Positions 33,802-42,706 of a DNA stretch of 64,000 nucleotides are shown here, in pieces. The DNA is from CADCTB01 sp038214685 (GTDB lineage Bacteria; Actinomycetota; Acidimicrobiia; Acidimicrobiales; AC-14): the NCBI GenBank assembly GCA_038214685.1, contig JBBQRO010000001.1, positions 1-64,000 of the forward strand, written 5' to 3'. A program made the translations under genes and the position numbers. How positions within the stretch are numbered: position 1 is the stretch's first letter; each line of letters begins with the position of its first letter. The notes under the pieces were generated by a model that searched no databases, had not been told where the DNA came from, and saw only the letters and a program-made list of their open reading frames with translations.

Positions 33802-36393
33802 ATGGATGCCCAGGAACTTCGCCGCGCCTTCACCGGGTTCTTCGTCGACCGTGGCCACACACTGCATCCGTCGATGGGCCTGATCCCGCACCACCCTGCC
33901 GCGCCCATGTTCGCCAACGCCGGCACGAACCAGTTCCTGCCCATCATCCTGGGCGAGGAGCAGGTACCCGCCCCGCCCCGGGCCACGTCGGTGCAGAAGT
34001 GCCTCCGGGTCAAGGGCAAGCACGACGACATCGCCAACGTCGGCGTCACCTCAGGTCATCTCACCTTCTTCCAGATGCTGGGGAACTTCAGCTTCGGCGA
34101 CTACTTCAAGGCGGAGGTCATCCCGTGGGCCTGGGAGCTCCTCACCGAGGTGCTGAAGATCGACGGCGACCGGCTGTGGGTCACCGTGCACGACACCGAC
34201 GACGAGGCCGCGGCCATCTGGCGGGATTCGGTGGGCCTGGCCCCTGAGCGGATCCAGCGCATGGGCGCCGACAACTTCTGGGAGATGGGGGAGACGGGCC
34301 CGTGCGGACCGTCCTCGGAGATCTTCTACGACCGCGGCGAGGCCTACGGCGCGCCCGGCGGCCCGGCCCACGGTGGCGAGGCCCGGTTCCTGGAGATCTG
34401 GAACCTGGTGTTCATGCAGTACAACCGCCAGGCCGGCGGCACTTTGGCCCCCCTGCCGCTGCGCATCATCGACACCGGCGCCGGCCTGGAGCGCATGCTC
34501 ACCGTCCTCCAGGGCGTCGACTCGGTGTTCGAGACCGACGAGCTGCAGCGCCTGGTGGCCGCAGCCGAGACAGCCACCGGCCGGCGTCTGGGCGACGACC
34601 CCGAGGCCGACGTCAGCCTGCGCGTCCTGGCCGACCATGCCCGCACGGTCACCTTCATGGTGGCCGACGGCCAAACGCCCTCCAACGAGGACCGGGGCTA
34701 CGTGCTGCGCCGCATCCTGCGGCGGGCCGTCCGCCACGCCTTCGGGCTGGGCGTCGAGGGACGAGTCCTGCCGGCCCTGGTCGAGGCCGTGGTCGACGTG
34801 ATGGGCCCGGCCTATCCCGAACTGGAGGGGGCCCGGGCCGACATCGTCGGGATCATCGCCCGGGAGGAGGAGCGGTTCCACCGCACTCTGCGGTCGGGCT
34901 CGGCCATCCTCGACGAGGAGCTGGCCACGGCGGCCGCCGGCGGCGGCACCCTGGCCGGCGCCGTGGCCTTCCGGCTCCACGACACCTATGGGTTCCCGCT
35001 CGAGCTCACCCTGGAGGTGGCCACCGAGCGTGGGGTCACCGTCGACATGGTCGGGTTCGAGCAGGCGATGGAGGCCCAGCGGCGCATGGGCCAGCAAGCG
35101 GCCGACACGAGCAAGGCCGGCGTGCCTGCCGATGCCGAGGATCGGCGGTCGGTCTACAAGACCCTGCTCGCCGAGGGTCCGGTGGAGTTCACCGGCTATT
35201 CCGAGCAGGTCACCACAGCCCGGGTCCGGGCCGTCGTCGGCGAGGAAATCTTCCTCGATCGCACCCCCTTCTACGCCGAAGGCGGCGGCCAGGTGGGTGA
35301 CATGGGCACCATCGTCGGCCCCACGGGGGCCGCCGAGGTCCTCGACACCACCTACGCCCTCCCCGGCCTGCACCGCCACACCGTCCGCCTGACCGAGGGT
35401 GAGATTACCGCCGGCCAGGAGGTCACCGCCACCGTCGACACCGGCCGGCGAGAAGCCATCCGCCGCAACCATACCGGTACCCACCTGCTCCACTGGGCCC
35501 TGCGCGAGGTGCTGGGTAGCCACGTGAAGCAGGCCGGCTCCCTGGTGGCGCCCGACCGGCTCCGTTTCGACTTCAGCCACTACGAGGCCGTCACGGCCGA
35601 CGAGCTGGAGAGGGTCGAGGCCCTGGCCAATCACCAGGTGCTGGCCAACGAGCCGGTGAAGGCCTACGAGGTGTCCAAGGCCGAAGCCGAACGCCTGGGC
35701 GCCATCGCCTTCTTCGGCGAGAAGTACGGCGAGGTCGTGCGGGTCGTCGAGGCCGGGCCCCGGTCGGTCGAGCTGTGCGGCGGCACCCACGTGCACGCCC
35801 TGGGCACCATCGGGCCGATCAAGATCACCTCCGAGAGCTCCATCGGGGCCAACCTGCGCCGCATCGAGGCGGTCACCGGCATGGCCAGCCTCGACCGCAT
35901 CCGCAACGAGACGCACACCCTCGGCCGCACGGCCACGCTCCTGCGGGTGACGCCGCCCGAGGTGCCGGGCCGGGTGGAGCGCCTGCTCGACGACCAGCGC
36001 GGCCTGGCCGATGAGATCAAGGCCCTACGCCGCCAGGGCGCCGGCGGCCGGGCCCGTGAGCTGGCGGGCCAGGCGGTCGGCGGGGTGGTCGTGGCCCGGG
36101 TCGACGGCACGACGAGAGACGACCTGAAGGACCTGGCCCTGGCCATTCGCGACCAGCCGGGCATGCGGGCCGTGGTTCTGGGCGGGGAGCCCGAGGGCGG
36201 CGGCGTCTCCCTGATCGCCGCAGTGGTGAAGAACAGCGGCCTCGACGCGTCCCAGCTACTGGCCGACGCCGCCCGCACGGTGGGAGGCGGTGGCGGGCGG
36301 GGCGCGGATGTGGCCGTGGCCGGCGGGCGCGACCCGGGCCGGCTCGACGAAGCGCTCCAACAGGCCCGCCGGGCGGCCGGGGCGGGCTCGTGA
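33802..36393 (+). CDS. alaS: alanyl-tRNA synthetase
   Basis: An 863-residue enzyme. The aminoacylation domain starts LRRAFTGFFVDRGHTLHPSM with ANAGTNQFLPIILGEEQVP and SVQKCLRVKGKHDDIANVGV. The editing domain carries the zinc ligands HTGTHLLH and CGGTHVHALGTIG. The C-Ala domain ends with a Gly-rich SGGRG-type segment, here GGGGGRGADVAVAGGRDPG. The stop overlaps ruvX as GTGA. Confidence 0.97.
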   Translation: MDAQELRRAFTGFFVDRGHTLHPSMGLIPHHPAAPMFANAGTNQFLPIILGEEQVPAPPRATSVQKCLRVKGKHDDIANVGVTSGHLTFFQMLGNFSFGDYFKAEVIPWAWELLTEVLKIDGDRLWVTVHDTDDEAAAIWRDSVGLAPERIQRMGADNFWEMGETGPCGPSSEIFYDRGEAYGAPGGPAHGGEARFLEIWNLVFMQYNRQAGGTLAPLPLRIIDTGAGLERMLTVLQGVDSVFETDELQRLVAAAETATGRRLGDDPEADVSLRVLADHARTVTFMVADGQTPSNEDRGYVLRRILRRAVRHAFGLGVEGRVLPALVEAVVDVMGPAYPELEGARADIVGIIAREEERFHRTLRSGSAILDEELATAAAGGGTLAGAVAFRLHDTYGFPLELTLEVATERGVTVDMVGFEQAMEAQRRMGQQAADTSKAGVPADAEDRRSVYKTLLAEGPVEFTGYSEQVTTARVRAVVGEEIFLDRTPFYAEGGGQVGDMGTIVGPTGAAEVLDTTYALPGLHRHTVRLTEGEITAGQEVTATVDTGRREAIRRNHTGTHLLHWALREVLGSHVKQAGSLVAPDRLRFDFSHYEAVTADELERVEALANHQVLANEPVKAYEVSKAEAERLGAIAFFGEKYGEVVRVVEAGPRSVELCGGTHVHALGTIGPIKITSESSIGANLRRIEAVTGMASLDRIRNETHTLGRTATLLRVTPPEVPGRVERLLDDQRGLADEIKALRRQGAGGRARELAGQAVGGVVVARVDGTTRDDLKDLALAIRDQPGMRAVVLGGEPEGGGVSLIAAVVKNSGLDASQLLADAARTVGGGGGRGADVAVAGGRDPGRLDEALQQARRAAGAGS

Positions 36394-36833
36394 GGGCGGT
36401 GGCCCTCGACCTCGGCACCCGGCGGATCGGGGTGGCGGTCAGCGACTCGGGAGGAACCATGGCAACGCCGTACAGCACCATTCAGCGGTCGGGCAACGTC
36501 GGCGCCGACCGGGCCCGGGTGGCCGAGATCGTGACCGAGGTCGGCGCCGGCCTGGTGGTCGTGGGCCTGCCACTGTCGATGGACGGCAGCGAGGGCGCCG
36601 CGGCCCGAGCCGCCCTCGATGAGGCCGAGGCCCTGCGGGAAGTGCTCGACGTGCCCGTCGAGTGCCACGACGAGCGGCTGACCAGCGTCAGCGCCAACCG
36701 CTCGTTGACCGAGGCGGGCGTCACCGGCCGGCGCCGGCGGCGGGCCCGGGAAGCCGGCGCCGTCGACCAGGCTGCGGCCGCCGTCATGTTGCAGTCGTGG
36801 CTGGACACCAACCGGAACGGCACCGGGGCATGA
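36390..36833 (+). CDS. ruvX: RuvX/YqgF family putative pre-16S rRNA nuclease
   Basis: A 147-residue RNase H-fold protein beginning VRAVALDLGTRRIGVAVSD (catalytic Asp in the first strand), with VVVGLPLSMDGSEGAAA and PVECHDERLTSVSANRSLTE. The family trims 16S rRNA 5' ends or acts on junction DNA; in E. coli YqgF is essential for rRNA maturation. Placement between alaS and mltG is the common bacterial arrangement, with 4-nt overlaps on both sides. Confidence 0.93.
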   Translation: MRAVALDLGTRRIGVAVSDSGGTMATPYSTIQRSGNVGADRARVAEIVTEVGAGLVVVGLPLSMDGSEGAAARAALDEAEALREVLDVPVECHDERLTSVSANRSLTEAGVTGRRRRRAREAGAVDQAAAAVMLQSWLDTNRNGTGA

Positions 36834-37906
36834 GCGTCGACGTCCGCCGGGATTCGCCCGACTACTTCCAGTACGAGGAACACGGCCGGCGGTGGCCCTT
36901 CATCCTTCTCGCCCTGGCCCTGACCTTCCTGGTCCTGGCTGGCTCGGGCGTGCTCTGGGTCCAGCGCCAGGTCAACCCCTCGGGGGCCAGCGGCCCGGCG
37001 GTGCGGGTGACGGTGGAGCAGGGTATGTCCACCAGCGACATCGCCGCCCTGCTCGAGACCGAGGGCATCATCCCCAACGCGGACGTGTTCAAGTACTACG
37101 CCCGGCTGACCGGCGTGGCGTCGATCCAGGCCGGCGCCTACAGCCTCGACAAGAACTCCAATCTCAGCGACGTGGTCAAGGTCCTCGAGGGTGGCGCGGC
37201 CAAGGCCGAGGAGGAGCGGGTCACCGTGCCCGAGGGCCTCACCCTGCCCGAGGTGGCCAGGGTGATCGGCGAGATGCCGGGGCGGTCGGCCGACAAGTTC
37301 ATGGAAGTGGCCAACGGCGGCACCATCCGCTCGCAGTACCAGCCGGCGGGCAACAACAGCCTCGAAGGTCTCATCCTGCCCGAGACCTACTTCGTGGCCA
37401 AGGGCGACGACGAGGCGGCGATCCTCCGCAAGATGGTCGACGCCTTCGACTCCCTGGCCACCCAGCTCAACCTGACGGGCGCGGCCGCCCGCTTCGGCAT
37501 CACGCCCTATCAGGCGGTGATCGTGGCCTCCCTGGTCGAGCGCGAGGCCCGCGTCGACGAGGACCGTGGCAAGGTGGCCCGGGTGATCTACAACCGTCTG
37601 GAGCGCAAGATGCAGCTCCAGATCGACGCCACCGTCCTCTACGCCCTGAACCGTCCGCAGGAGTCGGTCAGCTTCAAGGACCGCGAGGTCAACTCGCCCT
37701 ACAACACCTACCGGATCCCGGGCCTGCCGCCGGGCCCCATCGCCAGTCCGGGTCGCAAGTCGTTGGAGGCCACCGCCTCACCCACCGCCGGTAACTGGAT
37801 CTACTACGTGCTCACCGACGCCAACGGGCGGCACTCCTTCACCGCGGATGACCGCGAGTTCCAGAACCTGGTCAACGTGTGCATCGCCAAGGGGCTGTGC
37901 GGCTGA
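36830..37906 (+). CDS. mltG: endolytic murein transglycosylase MltG
   Basis: A 358-residue membrane-anchored enzyme that cuts nascent glycan strands and ends chain elongation. One N-terminal helix (residues 23-43, FILLALALTFLVLAGSGVLW) precedes a LysM-like region (VTVEQGMSTSDIAALLETEG) and the YceG catalytic domain with IVASLVEREARVDEDR (catalytic Glu), YNRLERKMQLQIDATVLYAL and NTYRIPGLPPGPIASPG. The ATG overlaps the ruvX stop. Confidence 0.96.
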   Translation: MSVDVRRDSPDYFQYEEHGRRWPFILLALALTFLVLAGSGVLWVQRQVNPSGASGPAVRVTVEQGMSTSDIAALLETEGIIPNADVFKYYARLTGVASIQAGAYSLDKNSNLSDVVKVLEGGAAKAEEERVTVPEGLTLPEVARVIGEMPGRSADKFMEVANGGTIRSQYQPAGNNSLEGLILPETYFVAKGDDEAAILRKMVDAFDSLATQLNLTGAAARFGITPYQAVIVASLVEREARVDEDRGKVARVIYNRLERKMQLQIDATVLYALNRPQESVSFKDREVNSPYNTYRIPGLPPGPIASPGRKSLEATASPTAGNWIYYVLTDANGRHSFTADDREFQNLVNVCIAKGLCG

Positions 37907-37916
37907 CCTGGTCCCA

Positions 37917-38777
37917 GTGACCGCCCCGAACGCAGATACCCGTCTGGCCGCGGTCATCGGGTCCCCGGTCAGGCACTCGCTGTCGCCGGCCATGCACAAC
38001 GCCGCGTTCCGCGAACTGGGCCTGAACTGGGTCTACCTGGCCTTCGAGGTGGCCCCCGGCTCGGTGGACGTGGCCTTCGACGGCATCCGGGCCCTGGGCA
38101 TCGGCGGGCTCTCGGTCACCATCCCCCACAAGGCGGCGGCGCTGGCCGCGGTCGACGATGCCACCGCCGCCGCGTCGGCGATCGGCGCGGCCAATACCGT
38201 CGTGCGCCGGGACGACGGTTCAATGCTCGGGGACAACACCGACGGAGCGGGGTTCCTTGCGTCGCTCGCCGAGGAGGGCTTCGACCCGAACGGCCGGGCC
38301 TGTGCCGTGCTCGGCGCCGGCGGTGCGGCCCGCGCCGTCGTGCACGCTCTGGCCGGCGCGGGGGCGGCCGAGGTGACGGTGGTCAACCGCACGGCATCGA
38401 GGGCGGAGTCGGCCGCCGAGCTGGCCGGCGTCGTCGGCCGGGTCGGCGCCGCTGCCGATGTCGGGCGTGTCGACCTGGTCGTCAATGCCACCCCGATCGG
38501 CCTGGCCGGCGCTGACCCCCGCGGCCTGCCGATCGACCCCCGGCTGCTCGGTCCGGGCCAGCTGGTGGTCGACCTGGTGCCCAATCCGGCGGTGACGGTC
38601 CTGATGCGGGAGGCCCTGGACCGCGGCGCCCGGGTGGCGGGCGGCCTGGGCATGCTCGTGCACCAGGGGGCGCTGGCCTTCGAGCTGTGGACCGGCCGGC
38701 CGGCGCCCGTCGAGGTGCTGCGGGCCGCCGCCGTTCAAGCGCTCACCCAGACCGGCCCGGAAGGCCGGTCCGGGTGA
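37917..38777 (+). CDS. aroE: shikimate dehydrogenase
   Basis: A 286-residue NADPH enzyme reducing 3-dehydroshikimate. The substrate domain has IGSPVRHSLSPAMHNAAFRE (Ser-Ser pocket) and SVTIPHKAAAL (catalytic Lys), plus NTDGAGF. The cofactor loop is VLGAGGAARAVVHAL, with VVNRTASRAE. The last residues (TGPEGRSG) are encoded by a hairpin repeat found also after ruvC and ruvA. Its TGA overlaps the GTG of the prepilin peptidase gene. Confidence 0.95.
   Translation: MTAPNADTRLAAVIGSPVRHSLSPAMHNAAFRELGLNWVYLAFEVAPGSVDVAFDGIRALGIGGLSVTIPHKAAALAAVDDATAAASAIGAANTVVRRDDGSMLGDNTDGAGFLASLAEEGFDPNGRACAVLGAGGAARAVVHALAGAGAAEVTVVNRTASRAESAAELAGVVGRVGAAADVGRVDLVVNATPIGLAGADPRGLPIDPRLLGPGQLVVDLVPNPAVTVLMREALDRGARVAGGLGMLVHQGALAFELWTGRPAPVEVLRAAAVQALTQTGPEGRSG
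38750..38770 (+). repeat. GACCGGCC hairpin repeat, copy C (aroE end)
   Basis: The same 8-bp stem GACCGGCC / GGCCGGTC as copies A and B, with loop CGGAA instead of CGGGA. Here it lies inside the last codons of aroE rather than across the stop, and ends 4 nt before the next start codon. Confidence 0.75.
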
Positions 38778-39460
38778 CGGCGACGATCGTCGTGCTCTGC
38801 GCCCTGCTCGGGGTGCCGGGCGGCATGCTGGCCAACCTGCTGATCGACCGCATTCCCGACAAGGAGCCGCTCCGTCCCCTACCCACCCTCGCCAGCCAGA
38901 CCCGTTCGGTCCGCCAACTCCTGGTCATCGTGGCCACCGTCGGCCTCTTCGCCGGGACCGCCGTCCGCTTCGGCGCCGACTGGGTCGTGCCGGCCTATCT
39001 GGTGTTCTTCGTGTGTCTGGTGTCGGTGAGCGTCATCGACTCGAAGCTGCAGATCATCCCCAACCGCATCGTCTATCCCACGATTTTCGCCTCTGTCCCG
39101 TTGCTGGCCCTGGCCGCGCTGGTCGGCGGGGAGTGGGGCCGGTTCGGCCACGCCCTCATGGGGGCGACGCTGGCCTGGCTGGCCCTCCTCGTCATCCACC
39201 TGATCTCACCGGCGGGCATGGGCTTTGGCGACGTGCGCCTCTCCTTCGTGCTGGGCCTGTTCCTGGGCTGGATCAACCTCACCCATGTGCTCACCGGCCT
39301 GTTCCTGGGCGTGCTGCTCATTTCCGCAGTGGGCCTGGTGCTGGCCGGCCTGCGCCTCAAAAGCCTGCAGGAGCACATCGCGTTCGGCCCGTTCCTCGCC
39401 GCCGGCTCCACACTTGCCGTCTTCGCCGGCGGGCCCATCATCCGTTGGTGGACCGGCTGA
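38774..39460 (+). CDS. prepilin peptidase (A24, type IV leader peptidase)
   Basis: A 228-residue polytopic aspartic protease. The two catalytic aspartates are in VSVIDSKLQIIPNRI and the GFGDVRLSFVLGLFLGW (GxGD) motif. About six helices follow an N-terminal helix with GVPGGMLANLLIDRIPDKE. The CxxC-type cytoplasmic methyltransferase insert of large PilD enzymes is absent. No pilin genes are in the window, so the substrate is unknown. It is embedded within the aromatic-pathway cluster and translationally coupled to aroE. Confidence 0.9.
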   Translation: MTATIVVLCALLGVPGGMLANLLIDRIPDKEPLRPLPTLASQTRSVRQLLVIVATVGLFAGTAVRFGADWVVPAYLVFFVCLVSVSVIDSKLQIIPNRIVYPTIFASVPLLALAALVGGEWGRFGHALMGATLAWLALLVIHLISPAGMGFGDVRLSFVLGLFLGWINLTHVLTGLFLGVLLISAVGLVLAGLRLKSLQEHIAFGPFLAAGSTLAVFAGGPIIRWWTG

Positions 39461-39493
39461 GCCGACCACGAACCCTCTCGTGGCCCGCCCCGG

Positions 39494-39499
39494 TAGATT
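39494..39499 (+). promoter_or_regulatory. -10 hexamer of aroC (leaderless)
   Basis: TAGATT lies 7 nt before the aroC ATG at 39507, without a Shine-Dalgarno sequence. It suggests that aroC-aroK-aroB-aroQ has its own promoter separate from aroE. Confidence 0.6.
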
Positions 39500-39506
39500 C
39501 GGGTCG

Positions 39507-40658
39507 ATGCTCCGCTACCTGACCGCCGGCGAGTCCCACGGCAAGGCCCTCGTCGTGACCCTCGACGGGCTGCCCGCCGGCCTCCCCATCACCGCGGAGG
39601 AGATTGCCGGCGAGCTGGGCCGGCGCCGGCTGGGCTACGGGCGTGGTCCCCGGATGCGCTTCGAGCAGGACGAGCTGACCCTCCTCGGGGGCGTGCGCCA
39701 CGGCCGCACGATCGGGTCGCCGGTGGCCATCGAGATCGGCAACACCGAGTGGCCGAAGTGGACGGCGGAGATGGACCCCGCACCGGGCGCCACCGAGAAG
39801 CGGCTCACCCGGCCCCGCCCCGGCCATGCCGACCTGGCCGGCATGCAGAAGTACGGCCTCACCGACGCCCGCGACGTCCTCGAGCGGGCCTCGGCGCGGG
39901 AAACGGCCGCCCGGGTGGCCGCCGGGGCGTGCGCCAAGGCCCTGCTCTCCCATCTCGGCATCTCGGTCCTGTCTCACGTGGTGCAGATGGGTCCGGTGGT
40001 GGCCAAGTCCGTCGAGCGGCCCACGCCGGCCGACCTGGAGGCGGTCGACGCATCCCAGGTCCGCTGCTTCGACTCCGACGCCGAGGGGGCCATGATCGCC
40101 GAGATCAAGGCCGCAGCCAAGGAGGGCGACTCCCTCGGCGGGGTGGTCGAAGTGCTGGCCTACGGCGTGCCCGTCGGCCTGGGCAGCCACGTCCACTGGG
40201 ACCGTCGGCTCGACGGGCTCCTGGCCCAGGCCATCTGCAGCATCCAGGCGGTCAAGGGCGTCGGCTTCGGCGAGGGGTTCGAGTCCGCCGGCCGCCGGGG
40301 CTCGGAGGCCCACGACGAGATCCACTGGGACGAATCGCAGTCCTACCACCGCGAGACGACCAGGGCGGGAGGCATCGAGGGCGGCATGTCCACCGGCGGG
40401 CTCATCGTGCTCCAGGCGGCCATGAAGCCGCTCTCCACCCTCAACCGCCCGGTGCTCAAGACCGTCGACGTCGAGACCAAGGAGAGCACCGTCTCCTTCA
40501 AGGAGCGCACCGACGTCACCGCGGTACCGGCGGCCGGTGTGGTGGCCGAGACCATGGTGGCTCTCGTGCTGGCCGGCGAGGCCCTGCACAAGTTCGGCGG
40601 CGACTCGGTGGCCGAGATGGTCCGCAACCGCGACGGCTACCTGAAGTCCCTTGAGTGA
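39507..40658 (+). CDS. aroC: chorismate synthase
   Basis: A 383-residue FMN-dependent enzyme converting EPSP to chorismate. The N-terminus MLRYLTAGESHGKALVVTLD and the blocks RPRPGHADLAGMQKYGLTDA, ERASARETAARVAAGA and GGIEGGMSTGGLIV are family signatures. It starts an aro operon whose products supply and finish the shikimate pathway. The 3' end overlaps the aroK start by 8 nt. Confidence 0.97.
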   Translation: MLRYLTAGESHGKALVVTLDGLPAGLPITAEEIAGELGRRRLGYGRGPRMRFEQDELTLLGGVRHGRTIGSPVAIEIGNTEWPKWTAEMDPAPGATEKRLTRPRPGHADLAGMQKYGLTDARDVLERASARETAARVAAGACAKALLSHLGISVLSHVVQMGPVVAKSVERPTPADLEAVDASQVRCFDSDAEGAMIAEIKAAAKEGDSLGGVVEVLAYGVPVGLGSHVHWDRRLDGLLAQAICSIQAVKGVGFGEGFESAGRRGSEAHDEIHWDESQSYHRETTRAGGIEGGMSTGGLIVLQAAMKPLSTLNRPVLKTVDVETKESTVSFKERTDVTAVPAAGVVAETMVALVLAGEALHKFGGDSVAEMVRNRDGYLKSLE

Positions 40659-41175
40659 GTCGTCGATTCTGCTGGTGGGAATGATGGCGGTGGGCAAGAC
40701 CAGCGTCGGTCGCCGGCTGGCGGCTCGCCGGGGATGGGAGTTCCTCGATTCCGACCGCCAGATCGAGACCATGACCGGGCGGACCGTCGCCGAGATCTGG
40801 CGCACCGCCGGCGAGCCGGAGTTCCGCCGGCTCGAGGCCCAGGTGCTGGCCGACGCGTTGGCGTCGACCACGCCCCGAATCATCGCCGCGGCCGGCGGCA
40901 CCGTGCTCGACGAGACCAACCGCCGGCTCATGCGGGTCCACGACCCCGTCGTCTGGCTGCGAGCCCGACCCGACGTGCTGGCCACCCGACTCGGCACGGC
41001 CACCCACCGGCCGCTGCTCGACGAGGACCCGGCCGGCGTCCTCGAGCGCCTCGACGCCATCCGCCGCCCCCTATACAGCGACGTGGCCGACGTGGTGGTC
41101 GACGTCGACGACCTCACGCCGGACCAGGTCGTGGCCTGCATCGAGGCGGCGCTGGAGCACCCGACGGATGGCTGA
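40651..41175 (+). CDS. aroK: shikimate kinase
   Basis: A 174-residue P-loop kinase. Walker A is GMMAVGKTSVGRRLA from residue 10, shikimate-binding FLDSDRQIE, the lid region ATHRPLLDEDP and substrate Arg in GEPEFRRLE are visible. The start is TTG (LSESSILLVG). Any later ATG would fall inside the P-loop, and no ATG or GTG lies upstream in frame near the family start. It overlaps aroC and aroB at either end. Confidence 0.95.
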   Translation: MSESSILLVGMMAVGKTSVGRRLAARRGWEFLDSDRQIETMTGRTVAEIWRTAGEPEFRRLEAQVLADALASTTPRIIAAAGGTVLDETNRRLMRVHDPVVWLRARPDVLATRLGTATHRPLLDEDPAGVLERLDAIRRPLYSDVADVVVDVDDLTPDQVVACIEAALEHPTDG

Positions 41176-42187
41176 CTCGATGATCACCGTCCCGGTCCCC
41201 CTCGGCGGCGCCCGCTCCTACGACGTGCTGGTCGGCGCCGGCGCCCGCCATCGGCTGCTCGAAGTCCTGCCCGTCGGCGCGCACCGGGCGGCCATCGTGA
41301 CCCAGCAGGCGGTGGGCGTCACCGTCGACGCCGGCGTGGAGCAGCGCACGTTCCTCATGGGCGACGGCGAGGCCGCCAAGTGCATGGAGACGGTCGAGGA
41401 GCTGTGCCGGGCGTTCTCACGGTGGGGCCTGACCCGGGGCGACGTGGTGGTGGCCGTCGGCGGGGGAGTGGTGACCGATGCCGCCGGGTTCGCCGCGGCG
41501 GTGTACCACCGGGGCGTGCCGGTGGTACACGTGTCCACCACACTGCTCGGCCAGGTTGACGCCGCCATCGGCGGGAAGACCGGCGTCAACCTACCCGAGG
41601 GCAAGAACCTGGTTGGAGCGTTCTGGCAGCCGGCGGCCGTGCTGTGCGACACCGAGGTGCTGGCCACATTGCCGCCCCGGGAGTACCGCAGCGGGTTGGG
41701 CGAGATGGCCAAGTACGCCTTCCTGGGCGTCGACCGCCTCCCCGACCTTCCCCTCGACGAAGCGGTCGCCGCGTGTGTGCGGTGCAAGGCCGACCACATC
41801 GCTGCCGACGAGCTCGAGCGCACCGGCACGCGGGCACTGCTCAACTACGGCCACACCCTGGCCCACGCCCTGGAGACCGCCGGCGCCTACGACCTGCGCC
41901 ACGGCGAGGCGGTGGCCATCGGCCTGGTCTTCGCCGCCCGCCTGGCCCGGCGCCTCGGGCGGATCGACACCGAGGCCGTCGCCGAGCACCTGCGCGTCGT
42001 CGCCGGCTACGACCTGCCCACCGAGGTCCCGGCTTCCTGCGAGCCGACGGACCTGGTCGCCCTCATGGCCCGCGACAAGAAGGCGGTCGACGGGCTCACC
42101 TTTGTGCTCGACGGCCCCCGGGGCGTCGAAGTGGTGAGCGGCGTGCCCGCCGACGCCGTCGAGGCCACCCTCAGAGAGGCGCACTGA
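41168..42187 (+). CDS. aroB: 3-dehydroquinate synthase
   Basis: A 339-residue NAD- and metal-dependent enzyme making the first carbocyclic intermediate of the shikimate pathway. Visible blocks: VVVAVGGGVVTDAAGFAAAV, TTLLGQVDAAIGGKTGVNLP, SGLGEMAKYAF and LNYGHTLAHALE with a metal-binding His, and RHGEAVAIGLVF. The ATG lies inside the aroK coding end, and its TGA shares one base with the aroQ ATG. Confidence 0.97.
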   Translation: MADSMITVPVPLGGARSYDVLVGAGARHRLLEVLPVGAHRAAIVTQQAVGVTVDAGVEQRTFLMGDGEAAKCMETVEELCRAFSRWGLTRGDVVVAVGGGVVTDAAGFAAAVYHRGVPVVHVSTTLLGQVDAAIGGKTGVNLPEGKNLVGAFWQPAAVLCDTEVLATLPPREYRSGLGEMAKYAFLGVDRLPDLPLDEAVAACVRCKADHIAADELERTGTRALLNYGHTLAHALETAGAYDLRHGEAVAIGLVFAARLARRLGRIDTEAVAEHLRVVAGYDLPTEVPASCEPTDLVALMARDKKAVDGLTFVLDGPRGVEVVSGVPADAVEATLREAH

Positions 42188-42645
42188 TGCCCACCGTCCT
42201 GCTCCTGTCGGGGCCCAACCTGAACCTCCTGGGGATCCGCGAGCCCGACATCTACGGGGCGGCCACCCTCGACGACCACGTGGTAACGGCCACTGCCGTC
42301 GCCTCCGACCTGGGGTTGGAGTTGGAGCACCTGCAATCGAACCACGAGGGGGCGCTGGTCGAGGCGGTGCACGGGGCGCAGGGGCGGGTGGCCGCCGTCA
42401 TCGTGAACGCCGCGGCCCTGACCCACTACTCCTGGTCGTTGCGCGACGCCCTCGCCGCCTTCGAAGGCCCGGTGGTGGAGCTGCACCTGTCCAACACTGC
42501 GGCCCGGGAGCCCTGGCGGCACATCTCGGTCGTGACCCCTGTGGCCACCGGGGTCATCTCCGGCTTCGGGGGCCACGGCTACCGGCTGGCCGTCGAGGCC
42601 GTGGGCCTCCTCCTTTCCGAGAGTGGGCGATCCGGTGCCGCATAG
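42187..42645 (+). CDS. aroQ: 3-dehydroquinate dehydratase, type II
   Basis: A 152-residue dodecameric type II dehydroquinase. Key features: LLLSGPNLNLLGIREPDIYG (active-site Asn and Tyr), LQSNHEGALVEAVH, IVNAAALTHYSWSLRDAL and ELHLSNTAAREPWRHISVVT. The last nine residues (SESGRSGAA) and the stop codon come from palindromic repeat copy 3, so the natural C-terminus may have been replaced by the insertion. Confidence 0.96.
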   Translation: MPTVLLLSGPNLNLLGIREPDIYGAATLDDHVVTATAVASDLGLELEHLQSNHEGALVEAVHGAQGRVAAVIVNAAALTHYSWSLRDALAAFEGPVVELHLSNTAAREPWRHISVVTPVATGVISGFGGHGYRLAVEAVGLLLSESGRSGAA

Positions 42646-42666
42646 CGCTGCGAATCGCCCACTCTC
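42619..42666 (+). repeat. 48-bp palindromic repeat, copy 3 (forward)
   Basis: Arms GAGAGTGGGCGAT and ATCGCCCACTCTC pair perfectly, with the asymmetric centre CCGGTGCCG...GCTGCGA. It starts within aroQ, provides the aroQ stop (TAG 42643-42645) and ends 41 nt before the peptidase start. Confidence 0.85.
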
Positions 42667-42706
42667 CGGTATCCCATCACCGGGCGGGAGTGAGAGAGTG
42701 GCCGTC

